Source of the DNA: Crystallibacter permensis
Lineage (GTDB): Bacteria; Actinomycetota; Actinomycetes; Actinomycetales; Micrococcaceae
Direction of reading: 5' to 3'
Assembly: GCF_025960875.1 (NCBI RefSeq)
Contig: NZ_JAODLR010000002.1
Span: forward strand, 186,001-250,000
DNA length: 64,000 nt
In this document: positions 33,547-42,115 of the stretch, piece by piece
How positions within the stretch are numbered: position 1 is the first letter of the stretch
How the letters are laid out: the number at the start of each line of letters is the position of its first letter
The notes under the pieces: generated by a model
What the model saw: the letters and a program-made list of their open reading frames with translations, nothing else
The model's database searches: none
Told to the model about the DNA's origin: nothing
Translations under genes and position numbers: made by a program

Positions 33547-34629
33547 CTAGTTGGTACGCGCCGCCGCGGCCGCGCTATCCCGCGCGTCGGGAAAACTGAT
33601 TCCCAGCTGGGCGCGCAGTTCGTCGGCCAGCCGCATCGTTTTGATGGATTCGCCCAGCGGCCGCTCTGCCACTTCGAGCTTCCCTGCGGCCACCGCACGG
33701 GCCACTGCCGCGGCCTGGAAGTGTAGCCCCGCCACGTGATCACCGGGCGGTTCCCCGTAGCGCAGTTCCCGCCCATCCGCCGTGCGGACCGTGAAACCGC
33801 CGGGTACGTTGAAAGGTCCGTCCAAGGTGAGCGTTGCTTCAGTCCCCACGATGGTGGCCGTGGTGGGTGTGAATCCGAAGAGGTTGGTGTTCAGCACAGC
33901 GTGCGCACCACTGGGGAAGTCCATCACCGCGGAGATCTGGCCGTTGACGCCGGCCGGGTGCGGAGTCCCGAGGGCGTGCACGGTCTCGGGCACGCCAAGG
34001 ACCGAGGAGATGAACGCTAGCGGATACGTGCCCAGGTCCAGCAGCGGCCCGCCAGCCAGCTCCGGGTCGAAGATCCGGTGGCCTGGCTCGAAGTACTCGC
34101 CGTACTCGGCCTGCACGGTGACCAACCGTCCCAGCGCGCCGGACTCGAGCAACTGCCGCACGACGTCGTACTTTGGCAGGAAGAACGTCCAAAGCGCCTC
34201 GGCAGCCAGCAGCCCCCGCGACGCCGCCAGACCAGCGATGTCCTCGGCCTGCCGGGCGTCGACGCCGATGGGCTTCTCGATCAGGACATGCTTACCCGCC
34301 TCGAGCGCCAGTCGCGCGACGGAATGGTGGTGGTTGTGCGGCGTGGCCACGTAGACAATATCCACGTCCTGCGAAGCGGCCAGCTCCTCGTAGCTGCCGT
34401 AGGCCGCAGGGATGCTGAACCGTCCGGCGAAATCTCCGGAACGCTCCTGAGACCGTGAACCGACGGCGGCCACAATCTGGCGGGTGTGTTGCTGCAAGGA
34501 AGCGGCGAAGCGCTCCCCGATCCAGCCCGGTCCGGCGATGCCCCACCGTAGCGGGGGCGCGTCCCGGGAGTCCGGCACGCGGCTGCCGGGAAGCGCGTCA
34601 GGAAAGCGCGCGTTTGATGTCGGGCTCAT
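33547..34629 (-). CDS. Gfo/Idh/MocA-family dehydrogenase
   Basis: A 360-residue protein. GIAGPGWIGERFAASL starts the Rossmann fold near residue 29, IEKPIGVDA is the EKP motif, and AEALWTFFLPKYD with GGPLLDLGTYPLAF matches the dimeric dihydrodiol dehydrogenase/ glucose-fructose oxidoreductase branch rather than IolG. The substrate is unknown but the operon points to a polyol or sugar derivative. It overlaps the upstream gene by four bases, so the two are translated together. Confidence 0.85.
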   Translation of the reverse strand: MSPTSNARFPDALPGSRVPDSRDAPPLRWGIAGPGWIGERFAASLQQHTRQIVAAVGSRSQERSGDFAGRFSIPAAYGSYEELAASQDVDIVYVATPHNHHHSVARLALEAGKHVLIEKPIGVDARQAEDIAGLAASRGLLAAEALWTFFLPKYDVVRQLLESGALGRLVTVQAEYGEYFEPGHRIFDPELAGGPLLDLGTYPLAFISSVLGVPETVHALGTPHPAGVNGQISAVMDFPSGAHAVLNTNLFGFTPTTATIVGTEATLTLDGPFNVPGGFTVRTADGRELRYGEPPGDHVAGLHFQAAAVARAVAAGKLEVAERPLGESIKTMRLADELRAQLGISFPDARDSAAAAARTN

Positions 34630-35630
34630 GCCTGCCCCACCGGGGTGAAAGCTCCTCCGTTGTGCATGGACCGGACCATGGCCTCGGCAGCCAGAGTGGC
34701 CCGCAGGCCGTCCTCGGCGCTGGCCAGCGGGGACCCTGTCCCCTCCTGCAGGGAGTGAATCCAGGCCTGCAGCTGCCGTCGGTAGGCCTCAGCGAAGCGC
34801 GGCCGCCAGTCTTGCGGGTACTGCGTGTAGCTTTTCAGGTCCGAGTTGTAGGCCACGGACGCTGGCTCCAGGAAGCGGCCAGTGCCGTGCTCACCGACAA
34901 CCTCGCATTGGGTCGAGTAGCCGTGCCCGGCGTTGAGGAACAGCTCCAGCGTGGCGAGCACCCCCGAGCGCAGGCGCAACATCATGAATGCCGGATCCCG
35001 CAACCCGCCCGCCGCCTTCGATGTCGGGAGGATGCCGGGTACCCAGGCCACCTCCGTGATCGGGCTGTCCAGCAGCCACGGGAAGGAGTCCAGTTCGTGG
35101 ATCGCCGAGTTCGTGACGGCGGACTCGCTCGTGGCGCCCGGCGCCGCAGAGACATTGCGGCTGACACCGTGCACCAGCAGCGTCTGGCCCAGCCGGCCGT
35201 CCTCAATGGCCTCGCGGACCTCCAAGTGCCCCGGGTCGAAACGGCGCATGAAGCCCACGCTGACCAGGGACCTTCCGTGCTCGCCGCTGACCCTGCGCTC
35301 GGCCTCCACGACCTCGCGCGCTTCCGCCGCCGTCGGGGCCAGCGGTTTCTCGCAGAGCACAGGCTTGCCGGCATCCAGGCAGGCCTGAACCAGTTCCGCG
35401 TGCGTGGAATCGTGGGACGCGATGACCACGGCATCCACGTCGTCCGCTTTGATCAGCTCCAGCGGATCGGTCACTGCGCGGGCACCAAACGTGGACGCCA
35501 CCGCCTGCGCTCGTTCGCCATCGATATCTGCGATACAGGCGAGCGAGGCACCGCCAATGTTCCGTGCCAGGTTCTGCGCGTGATCGGCTCCCATGATGCC
35601 GGCGCCAATCACTCCTGTGCGGATGGTCAT
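34626..35630 (-). CDS. Gfo/Idh/MocA-family dehydrogenase, inositol-dehydrogenase-like
   Basis: A 334-residue protein. GVIGAGIMGADHAQN binds NAD(P); CEKPLAPTA is the EKP motif; VGFMRRFDPGHLEV and IHELDSFPWLL carry the residues expected at the active site, as in IolG-type enzymes (compare 44586). It lies 55 bases after the ABC ATPase gene, with an operator-like palindrome in between, so it may have its own promoter within the operon. A four-base overlap couples it to the next dehydrogenase gene. Confidence 0.85.
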   Translation of the reverse strand: MTIRTGVIGAGIMGADHAQNLARNIGGASLACIADIDGERAQAVASTFGARAVTDPLELIKADDVDAVVIASHDSTHAELVQACLDAGKPVLCEKPLAPTAAEAREVVEAERRVSGEHGRSLVSVGFMRRFDPGHLEVREAIEDGRLGQTLLVHGVSRNVSAAPGATSESAVTNSAIHELDSFPWLLDSPITEVAWVPGILPTSKAAGGLRDPAFMMLRLRSGVLATLELFLNAGHGYSTQCEVVGEHGTGRFLEPASVAYNSDLKSYTQYPQDWRPRFAEAYRRQLQAWIHSLQEGTGSPLASAEDGLRATLAAEAMVRSMHNGGAFTPVGQA

Positions 35631-35665
35631 GGTCCTCTTTCCTGTTGGTTCCTGGTGACTGCGGA

Positions 35666-35679
35666 TTAGATTGGTCTAA
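35666..35679. promoter_or_regulatory. Operator-like palindrome TTAGA-N4-TCTAA
   Basis: TTAGATTGGTCTAA lies 36 bases before the start of the gene ending at 35630. It shares the TAGA-N4-TCTA core with the LacI operators at 28421 and 28477, so the LacI protein at 27299 may act here too. Confidence 0.45.
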
Positions 35680-35685
35680 CTGTGC

Positions 35686-36600
35686 TTAGCCGCGGTGCGC
35701 TTCGGTGTTCGCGACCTCGGCCTCGACCTCTGCGACGACGTCGCCGTGGCCACCGAGCGACTCCAGTTCGTGGGCCAGCTCCGCCAGTTCCGCACCGCCG
35801 GCCATCTGGGCCGTGAGCTCCTCCAGCGTGATGTCCTTCTTGTTGTAGTAGCCGATGGACTTACCGCGCTTAAGCAGCAAGAACCGGTCGCCCACGGGGA
35901 ACGCGTGGTGCGGATTATGGGTGATGAAGATGACGCCGAGGCCGCGATCGCGTGCCTGCAGGATGTAGCGAAGCACCACCCCGGACTGCTTCACGCCCAG
36001 TGCGGCGGTCGGCTCGTCCAGGATCAGGACCTTGGCCCCGAAATGGACGGCGCGGGCGATGGCCACACACTGCCGCTCGCCGCCGGAGAGCTGACCGATG
36101 GGCTGCTCCACGTCGCGCAGGTCGATGCCCATCTCCTGAAGCTCTTTCTTGGTGATCTGCTTCATCGTCTCGACGTCCAGCCGTTTGAACGGACCGAAGC
36201 CGGTCGTCAGCTCGGAGCCGAGGAAGAAATTGCGCCAGATCGGCATCAAGGACACGACGGCGAGGTCCTGGTACACGGCGGCGATGCCCGCATCCAGTGC
36301 TTCCCTCGGCGAATTCAGGTGCCGCGGCTCGCCGAAGATGGAGAAGGTTCCCTCATCATGCTTATGCAGTCCGGCGATAATCTTGATCAGCGTGGACTTG
36401 CCGGCGCCGTTGTCACCGAGGACGCAGGTCACACGGCCAGCGTCCACCGCCATGGTTACGTCGGTCAATGCAATGATGTTGCCGTAATGCTTGCCGACCT
36501 TGTCCAGTTCCAACAGGTGGACGGGGGTGCTGGTCAGGGGGTCTTTTTCGCCTTTGAGCAGCGTGTCCTGGGTGATGTCCCTGTTTTTCATGATTGTCAT
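35686..36600 (-). CDS. Sugar ABC transporter ATP-binding protein
   Basis: A 304-residue ATPase. Walker [12 protein letters not shown]-loop VYQDLAVV, signature [14 protein letters not shown] and Walker [13 protein letters not shown] are intact. It has one ATPase domain, as in FrcA-type proteins, not the double domain of RbsA/MglA. A Glu-rich C-terminal tail follows. It powers uptake of a sugar or polyol with the permease at 36639 and binding protein at 37752. Two ATGs near the start are possible (36600 and 36591). Confidence 0.9.
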   Translation of the reverse strand: MTIMKNRDITQDTLLKGEKDPLTSTPVHLLELDKVGKHYGNIIALTDVTMAVDAGRVTCVLGDNGAGKSTLIKIIAGLHKHDEGTFSIFGEPRHLNSPREALDAGIAAVYQDLAVVSLMPIWRNFFLGSELTTGFGPFKRLDVETMKQITKKELQEMGIDLRDVEQPIGQLSGGERQCVAIARAVHFGAKVLILDEPTAALGVKQSGVVLRYILQARDRGLGVIFITHNPHHAFPVGDRFLLLKRGKSIGYYNKKDITLEELTAQMAGGAELAELAHELESLGGHGDVVAEVEAEVANTEAHRG

Positions 36601-36638
36601 TTCCTTAGCTCCAACCTGGACGTACCTGTATCGTTCGT

Positions 36639-37685
36639 TTACTTCTGCTCGGCCCGGCGCTTGACCACGAGGTTGACGATCGTGGCCAGGAGCAGCATCA
36701 GACCCAGGAAGAATTTGAACCAGTCAGGGTTCCAATCGGCGTAAACAATGCCCTTGTTGGCCATGCCGAAGATGAAGGCGCCAATCGCGCCGCCAATGGC
36801 AGAACCGTAACCACCGGTCAGCAGGCAACCGCCGATAACGGCAGCGATGATGTAGAGGAATTCGTTGCCTATGCCTTCGCCGGACTGGACCGTGGAGAAG
36901 GCGAAAAGGTTGTGCATGCCGGCCACCCAGGCGCAGAAGCCCACCCCCATGAACAGTCCGATCTTGGTCCGGACCACCGGCACACCTACCGCACGCGCCG
37001 CGTTGGCATCGCCGCCGGAAGCAAAAATCCAGTTCCCCACCTTGGTGCGCAGCAGCAGCCAGGAGGCCACGGCCACCATCGCGATCCAGATGAAGACGGT
37101 GATCTTGACGTCGACGCCGGCAATGTTCACCGAGGAAGCGAAGATGGCGTGCGCCGACTCGAAACCGTCCATGGTGGAAATGGAGGGAGTGGAAACACTT
37201 CCGCCGATCGCCCTTGTCAGGCCAAGGTTCAGGCCGGTCAGCATCAAGAAGGTCGCCAGGGTGACGATGAAGGAGGGCAGCTTGGTTTTGACCAGGATCC
37301 ACCCATTGATAAAGCCGATTCCGAGAGACACGGCCAATGCCAGGAGCACGCCAACCCAAATGTTCATGGAGAAGTACCAGCTGAACAGCGACGCAGTCAG
37401 CGCCGAGCTGATCACGGCCACGCCGGTGGAGAGGTCGAACTCCCCTCCGATCATCAGCAGGGACACGCCCACCGCCATGATGCCAATGGTCGAGGCACCG
37501 TAGAGTACCGTCGCGATGGAACCGGGCTGCAGGAAGACGGGTGCCACAGCGGAAAAGAAGATGAAGAGTGCGACGGCACCGACCAGGGCGCCGATCTCAG
37601 GGCGGCCGAGAAGCTTGGCCAACGTGCTCTTGATGGCAACCCGTTCGTCGGACACCGGTGCTTTGATAGTCGCTGTACTTGTCAT
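36639..37685 (-). CDS. Sugar ABC transporter permease
   Basis: About 348 residues with eight to ten membrane helices. [21 protein letters not shown] and [18 protein letters not shown] are hallmarks of the RbsC/FrcC/IatP branch of carbohydrate permeases. It forms the channel for the ABC system of this operon. The ATG at 37685 is preceded by a weak GAAAG site; a longer frame to 37745 would run into the intergenic sequence. Confidence 0.9.
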   Translation of the reverse strand: MTSTATIKAPVSDERVAIKSTLAKLLGRPEIGALVGAVALFIFFSAVAPVFLQPGSIATVLYGASTIGIMAVGVSLLMIGGEFDLSTGVAVISSALTASLFSWYFSMNIWVGVLLALAVSLGIGFINGWILVKTKLPSFIVTLATFLMLTGLNLGLTRAIGGSVSTPSISTMDGFESAHAIFASSVNIAGVDVKITVFIWIAMVAVASWLLLRTKVGNWIFASGGDANAARAVGVPVVRTKIGLFMGVGFCAWVAGMHNLFAFSTVQSGEGIGNEFLYIIAAVIGGCLLTGGYGSAIGGAIGAFIFGMANKGIVYADWNPDWFKFFLGLMLLLATIVNLVVKRRAEQK

Positions 37686-37751
37686 GTCTATGTCACTTTC
37701 TGTGGGCCCGGGGCGGCGGCAGCACCGCCGCCCCGGGCTGATCAAAACGGG

Positions 37752-38750
37752 TTAGCGGAGGCCTTCCTCGGCGAACGCCAGCACCTCCTCGGCATTCGTG
37801 GAGTCGATCACGGTCGGACCGGTCAGGACCGGCTGGCCACCTCCGATTTCAAATCCTCCGCGCTTGTTCTGCCACAGCGCGTCGACGGCGCCGTAACCCT
37901 GCAGCCACGGCTGCTGGTCAACGGTGAAGATGACCTCGCCGTCAACGATCTTCTGGGCCAGTTCGGCGTTAAGGTCGAAGGAAGCCACCTTGATGTCGTT
38001 GTTAGCCGTGGCAGCGGACTGCAGGATGGTCATGGTGATGGGGGCACCTAGGCCGATGATGACGTCGGCGTCGGCTGCCGACTGCAGCTTTGCCGTCACC
38101 GTGGACTGGACCTGCGTCATGTCCGTACCCTGGACGTAAAGAATCTCTGTGCCCGGCACCTGGGACTTAACGCCTGCGCAACGGTTCTCCAAGCCGACGT
38201 GGCCCTGAGCCTGGATGACACAGATGGGATTCTCGTAGCCCTCTTCCTTCAAGCGCTCGCCGACCGTCTCGCCGGCGAGCTTCTCGTTGGAACCGAAGTG
38301 GGTGAACGCCCCGAGTTCGGCTGACTGGTCCTCGCCCGCGTTGAGCGACACGATGGGGATACCAGCATCGGTCGCCTCCTTCAGCGCCGAGGCCATGGCA
38401 TCCGGCTTGGCGAGGGTGATCGCAATACCGTCCACCCCCTGGTCCACGGCCTGCTCGAGCAGCTGCGCTTGACGGCCGCCGTCCTCATCGTTGAGGTATT
38501 GCAGTTCGATGTTGTCCTTAGCGGCAGCTTCTTCTGCACCCTTTCGTACAATGTCCCAGAACGTATCGCCCGCCGGAGCATGGGTGATCAACGCGACCTT
38601 CATGCGCTCGGTGCTGGCAACTTCGCCGCCTCCGCCTTCGCTGCCCGCTTCCGGGGCGCGTCCGCCAGTGCTGGAGCAAGCGGAGAGGGCCAGGGCGGGA
38701 ACCAGTACCGACGTAGCCGCCAGTTTCCGCCAGGAAAGCTTTTGTGACAC
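37752..38750 (-). CDS. Sugar ABC transporter substrate-binding lipoprotein
   Basis: About 332 residues. The signal sequence ends in the lipobox LALSAC. The mature protein is a periplasmic-binding-protein type I fold (ribose/inositol-binding): ALITHAPAGDTFWDIVRKGAEEAA, IAITLAKPDAM, IPIVSLNAGED and IGLGAPITM. It should capture a sugar or inositol and deliver it to the permease. The GTG at 38750 has AAAGGAG seven bases upstream, so the long frame from 38876 is rejected. A GntR-type site lies about 130 bases upstream. Confidence 0.9.
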   Translation of the reverse strand: MSQKLSWRKLAATSVLVPALALSACSSTGGRAPEAGSEGGGGEVASTERMKVALITHAPAGDTFWDIVRKGAEEAAAKDNIELQYLNDEDGGRQAQLLEQAVDQGVDGIAITLAKPDAMASALKEATDAGIPIVSLNAGEDQSAELGAFTHFGSNEKLAGETVGERLKEEGYENPICVIQAQGHVGLENRCAGVKSQVPGTEILYVQGTDMTQVQSTVTAKLQSAADADVIIGLGAPITMTILQSAATANNDIKVASFDLNAELAQKIVDGEVIFTVDQQPWLQGYGAVDALWQNKRGGFEIGGGQPVLTGPTVIDSTNAEEVLAFAEEGLR

Positions 38751-38879
38751 GAGAATCTCCTTTGTTTTCGTGGACCGGCCTTCCCCGAAGGCCGGTGGAC
38801 CGCTTCCCGAAGCATTGCCTTCGCCCCGGTTCAGTTCCTTGGGAACAAGCATGGTGACAGGAGTCACAGAAGTCAATAG

Positions 38880-38899
38880 TATGTAAGGACATATTTACA
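38880..38899. promoter_or_regulatory. Candidate GntR operator upstream of the ABC operon
   Basis: TATGTAAGGACATATTTACA contains the 5-4-5 palindrome TATGT-AAGG-ACATA and agrees in 16 of 20 positions with the site before iolC. It lies between the divergent ABC operon and GntR gene. Confidence 0.6.
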
Positions 38900-38990
38900 A
38901 TAAGAAAAAACTGTGACGTTAGATCTCTCCTCACTCCTGGGACTACCCGTGGGCGCGAGAGAAATCGCTGATACCATCACGGCAAGGCCA

Positions 38991-39011
38991 TTTGTCCTAT
39001 CATCTTTAACA
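38991..39011. promoter_or_regulatory. Weaker candidate GntR site before its own gene
   Basis: TTTGTCCTATCATC followed by TTTAACA resembles the iolC and tautomerase sites with one extra base. It lies about 40 bases before the GntR start, consistent with autoregulation. Confidence 0.4.
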
Positions 39012-39049
39012 ACATCACCCAAGACCCGGAAGCAGTCGGAGGAGGAGTA

Positions 39050-39790
39050 ATGAGCACAGACCTCAATATCCCTATAGACCGGTCCTCGCCGGTGCCTCTG
39101 TATCACCAGGTAGTGCAGGGCATTGAGGCGGCCATTCACAGCGGAACACTCGAGTCCGGCTCCCGCTTGGACAACGAGATCGAGCTGGCCAGCAAACTCA
39201 AGCTTTCGAGGCCGACCATGCGCAAGGCCATGGACGAGTTGGTCCGCTCCGGCCTGCTGGTCCGTAAACGCGGCGTGGGAACACAGGTGGTTTCCAACCA
39301 GGTCCGCCGCCACCTCGAGCTGTCCAGCCTTTTCGACGACCTTAAGCGCACGGGCCAGGAGCCGACCACCGAGGTCCTTGAGTTCCGTCATGGCAAGGCC
39401 GATGAGTCCATCGCACAGGCCCTTGACCTGACCTCCGGTGTGAACGTCTACCATTTCACCCGACTGCGGAGCGTGGGTGGCAAACCACTGGCGCTGATGG
39501 AGAACTGGGTCCGGGATGACATTACCGAGATCACCGAAGAAGGCTTGCGGCAGCTCGGGCTTTACCAGATTCTGCGAGATGCCGGAGTGAACTTCCGCTT
39601 GGCCAGCCAGCGTATCGGTGCCATGGTGGCGGATACTAGGCAGGCCGGCCTGCTCGACGCCGAGACAGGTTCCGCACTGGTCACCATGGAACGAACCGCG
39701 GTAGATGACACCGGGCGTAATGTCGAAACCGGGCATCATGTCTACCGCGCCGATTCCTACAGCTTCGAGATGACCCTGGTCCAACGCTGA
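39050..39790 (+). CDS. GntR/HutC-family regulator, probable inositol regulator
   Basis: A 246-residue protein. The GntR winged helix (about 15-80) has PLYHQVVQGIEAAI, NEIELASKLKLSRPTMRKAM and GVGTQV; the C-terminal UTRA domain has VYHFTRLRSVGGKPLALMENW, the ligand-binding fold of HutC members. It is followed by iolB after 85 bases and lies opposite the ABC operon, so it likely represses the iol genes until an inositol breakdown product binds. GGAGGAG lies three bases before the ATG. Similar GntR proteins are known in actinobacterial inositol clusters. Confidence 0.87.
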   Translation: MSTDLNIPIDRSSPVPLYHQVVQGIEAAIHSGTLESGSRLDNEIELASKLKLSRPTMRKAMDELVRSGLLVRKRGVGTQVVSNQVRRHLELSSLFDDLKRTGQEPTTEVLEFRHGKADESIAQALDLTSGVNVYHFTRLRSVGGKPLALMENWVRDDITEITEEGLRQLGLYQILRDAGVNFRLASQRIGAMVADTRQAGLLDAETGSALVTMERTAVDDTGRNVETGHHVYRADSYSFEMTLVQR

Positions 39791-39875
39791 CACACCGGAC
39801 AGGTCGGCAGACCGCATAAGCAGCTTCCGTTACACACAGACCGACTCCGTTCCCGCAACGAAAGGCAGCATAGCC

Positions 39876-40778
39876 ATGCCCGAATCTACGCAATGGGTGT
39901 ACCCGCTAGGAACCGCGGGCGACGGCCCCTGGCAGGTCTCGCTCGGCGCCGGCGACAGCCCTATCCAGGTGGACGGCTGGGCCCACACCGGCATCAAAAT
40001 GGCCCGGCTCGCCCCGGGCGAGGCCGTGAAGCTGGCGGCCGATGCCGAGGAGCGCATCGTGATCCCGCTTGAAGGTGCCTTCACCGTAACCGTGGACGGC
40101 TTTGACTACGCACTCCGCGGGCGAGGATCCGTTTTCGCAGGCCCCTCGGATGTGCTGTACACCGGCATCGAAACCTCTATCGCCATCTCCTCGTCCGACG
40201 GCGGACGGGTGGCGGTGGCGCTGGCGCCCGCCAAGGCCAGCTACCCGGTGCGCTTGATCAAAGCCGAAGATACCCCGGTGGAACTGCGCGGCTCCGGGAT
40301 CTGCTCCCGACAAGTGCACAACTTCGGCACCCCCGCGGCATTGGAAGCGGACCGCTTTATTGTGTGCGAGGTCATTACGCCGGCAGGCAACTGGTCGTCG
40401 TATCCCCCGCACAAGCATGACGAGGAGAAGGACGGCGAGACCAGCCTTGAGGAGATCTACTACTTTGAGACCCGGCCGGCTAAGGACGCGCCGGCTCCTG
40501 CCGAGGCGGACGCTATCGGGTATGCCCGTGTCTATGCCTCGGATGATCGGCCCATCGATGTCAATGCCGAGGTCCGCACCGGCGACGTGGTCCTGGTCCC
40601 TTACGGCTGGCACGGACCGGCCATGGCCGCCCCGGGCTACGACCTGTATTACCTGAACGTGATGGCCGGCCCCGGCCGCGTCCGGGAATGGCTGATCAGC
40701 GACGACCCGCACCACGGCTGGATCCGCCAGACCTGGGAGGGCCAGCAGATGGATCCCCGGCTGCCCTTTACCGCCTGA
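39876..40778 (+). CDS. iolB: 5-deoxy-glucuronate isomerase
   Basis: A 300-residue cupin of the IolB family. VYPLGTAGDGPWQVSLG at the start, RIVIPLEGAFTV, NWSSYPPHKHDE, LEEIYYFE and VLVPYGWHGPAMAAPGYDLYYLNVMAGP are the metal-binding and core motifs; the His and Glu ligands are all present. It converts 5-deoxy-glucuronate to 2-deoxy-5-keto-gluconate, the substrate of IolC. It forms a plus-strand pair with the GntR gene, apart from the main iol operon. A terminator hairpin follows at 40813. Confidence 0.95.
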   Translation: MPESTQWVYPLGTAGDGPWQVSLGAGDSPIQVDGWAHTGIKMARLAPGEAVKLAADAEERIVIPLEGAFTVTVDGFDYALRGRGSVFAGPSDVLYTGIETSIAISSSDGGRVAVALAPAKASYPVRLIKAEDTPVELRGSGICSRQVHNFGTPAALEADRFIVCEVITPAGNWSSYPPHKHDEEKDGETSLEEIYYFETRPAKDAPAPAEADAIGYARVYASDDRPIDVNAEVRTGDVVLVPYGWHGPAMAAPGYDLYYLNVMAGPGRVREWLISDDPHHGWIRQTWEGQQMDPRLPFTA

Positions 40779-40812
40779 CCACTCAAGGAACAGGGCACGC
40801 AAATCCCGGGTT

Positions 40813-40846
40813 ATTCCGGCCGGACTGCCTACAGTCCGGCCGGAAT
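40813..40846. terminator. Perfect 14-bp terminator hairpin after iolB
   Basis: ATTCCGGCCGGACT (40813-40826) pairs with 40833-40846 over a six-base loop. It overlaps the last codons of the LacI relic on the other strand. Confidence 0.75.
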
Positions 40847-41040
40847 GTTGTGCGGGGTGACGACGTCGATCTTTGACGCATCCGACACCGGGTCCACGGG
40901 CAGAGCACCATGATGGCGCATCAGAATGCGGCAGCACCGGTTGACGTCTTGGCGCAGGTCATGGTGCAGCAATGCGCTGATCCGGCCTTCGCGCAGCAGG
41001 TGGACGTTGTCCGGATTCAGGTCGTGCCCGATGAAGACAG
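40829..41040 (-). pseudogene. LacI-family relic: C-terminal part
   Basis: Read on the minus strand this segment encodes LAVFIGHDLNPDNVHLL, DLRQDVNRCCRILMRHHG and a TPHNIPAGL end with a proper TAG stop. It matches the end of a LacI-type regulator and is close to the partial gene at the right edge of the window (63715-64000). The preceding part of the protein is missing on this strand. It is continued, in the opposite direction, by 41055-41442. Confidence 0.7.
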
Positions 41041-41054
41041 CCAACTGATAGTGT

Positions 41055-41442
41055 CCTCGCCCTCGGTCTCGGTCCAGCATCTATATTCCGCGCGCGCTTC
41101 CACCTCCAACGAGGATTGGACGCCGGCCGGTTGTGTGGCGCAGCTGGACCGAATCGCCGGCCACTGCTGGAGCCATGGCGTGGTTCTCAAGGCGCCGGAT
41201 GTGCCGGAGGCTGTTCGGACAGCAGGAATACCACGAAGTCCGCTGACCGAGCTTGCCCATCGGCTGCGGCCGGCCGGCCTTCTCCAGCCAGTCGTCGCCG
41301 GCATCATGGAAGCGGCGCTGGCGGGCGGCCGGGGAACGTCGCCGTGACAGTCAGCAACGATGCGTTCCGTAGCGAAGAAGAACGGGAAATGGGGTTCCGG
41401 GCCGCGATGCGCAGGCTGGAGCCGCATCGTCCCGTTCACTAA
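41055..41442 (+). pseudogene. LacI-family relic: middle part, inverted
   Basis: On the plus strand one frame gives ARASTSNEDWTPAG, VAQLDRIAG and GVVLKAPDVPEAV, then a frame change leads to VAVTVSNDAFRSEEEREMGF and RAAMRRLEPHRPVH before a stop. These are pieces of the ligand-binding domain of a LacI-type regulator, with internal loss (the region after AGIP) and at least one frameshift. The helix-turn-helix is absent. Inverting this piece would join it in the right order to 40829-41040. Confidence 0.65.
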
Positions 41443-41515
41443 ACCATGTCCCGCAGGCCGGCGGAGGGCGGTGCCCTGTGGAAGGATGGCCGCCGTTGGA
41501 GTAACTGCAGGGGTG

Positions 41516-41920
41516 TCAGCGCTTGGGGACAGCCAGTTCCCCGGTGACGTACTGGGCGCGCCCGAAGCCGAAGGACCAGTCCCCCGGCCCGTTTTCCATG
41601 TAGCCGATAAAGACGTCTTCGCTGGCGACGCCGACCTCGGCCAACGAGTTGTGGACGGCCTCGAACAGGCTCGTCTTGGCGACGGCGCTGCGGCCTTCCT
41701 GGGTGAAGATCTGGATCATGACGACGCCGCGGGACCGCTCGAACCCAAGGCCGGCGTCCTGGGCAACAATCTGGCCGGAAGGGTGCACGGTCAGGATGTG
41801 GAAGTAGTCCCGTTCCGGAATCCCGTACTCCGCGACGACGGCGGTGTGGATGGCCTGGCTGACGGCTTCGAGCTCCTGCTCGGAACGGCCTTCGATGACA
41901 TCAATACGGATCAGCGGCAT
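41516..41920 (-). CDS. Tautomerase-family protein
   Basis: About 134 residues. The sequence starts MPLIRIDVIEGRSEQELEAV, so Pro is exposed after removal of Met as in 4-oxalocrotonate tautomerases, and VAEYGIPERDYFHIL follows the family pattern. The length is about double that of the smallest members and fits the tautomerase subfamily with one long chain. It may handle an enol or keto intermediate of polyol breakdown. GAAGGAGG lies six bases before ATG 41920, and a strong GntR-type site only 21 bases upstream, so it belongs to the same regulon. Confidence 0.8.
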   Translation of the reverse strand: MPLIRIDVIEGRSEQELEAVSQAIHTAVVAEYGIPERDYFHILTVHPSGQIVAQDAGLGFERSRGVVMIQIFTQEGRSAVAKTSLFEAVHNSLAEVGVASEDVFIGYMENGPGDWSFGFGRAQYVTGELAVPKR

Positions 41921-41941
41921 GTGCGCCTCCTTCAGGGTTGG

Positions 41942-41961
41942 TTTGTCCTGACATACTAACA
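41942..41961. promoter_or_regulatory. Candidate GntR operator before the tautomerase gene
   Basis: TTTGTCCTGACATACTAACA, with the core palindrome TGTC-CT-GACA. It agrees with the iolC site in 18 of 20 positions and overlaps the likely promoter. Confidence 0.65.
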
Positions 41962-42115
41962 AATTGACCACGTGGGGTAAAGGGCCGGACATGACGAGGG
42001 GCCGGGATCGGCTGTTCTGCCGTGCCCGGGCCCTTCTTCTTCCGACCGTTCCCGGTGGGCAGTCCTCCAAGTCCTGAAAGGAACTCACGATGGCCGGGGT
42101 AGATGGTGCGGTCGC

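Noticed and set aside
40910-41347. Plus-strand frame taken as one intact gene
   Set aside because: Its first 45 codons are only the reverse of the minus-strand LacI relic; only the later part has LacI likeness and it breaks by frameshift.
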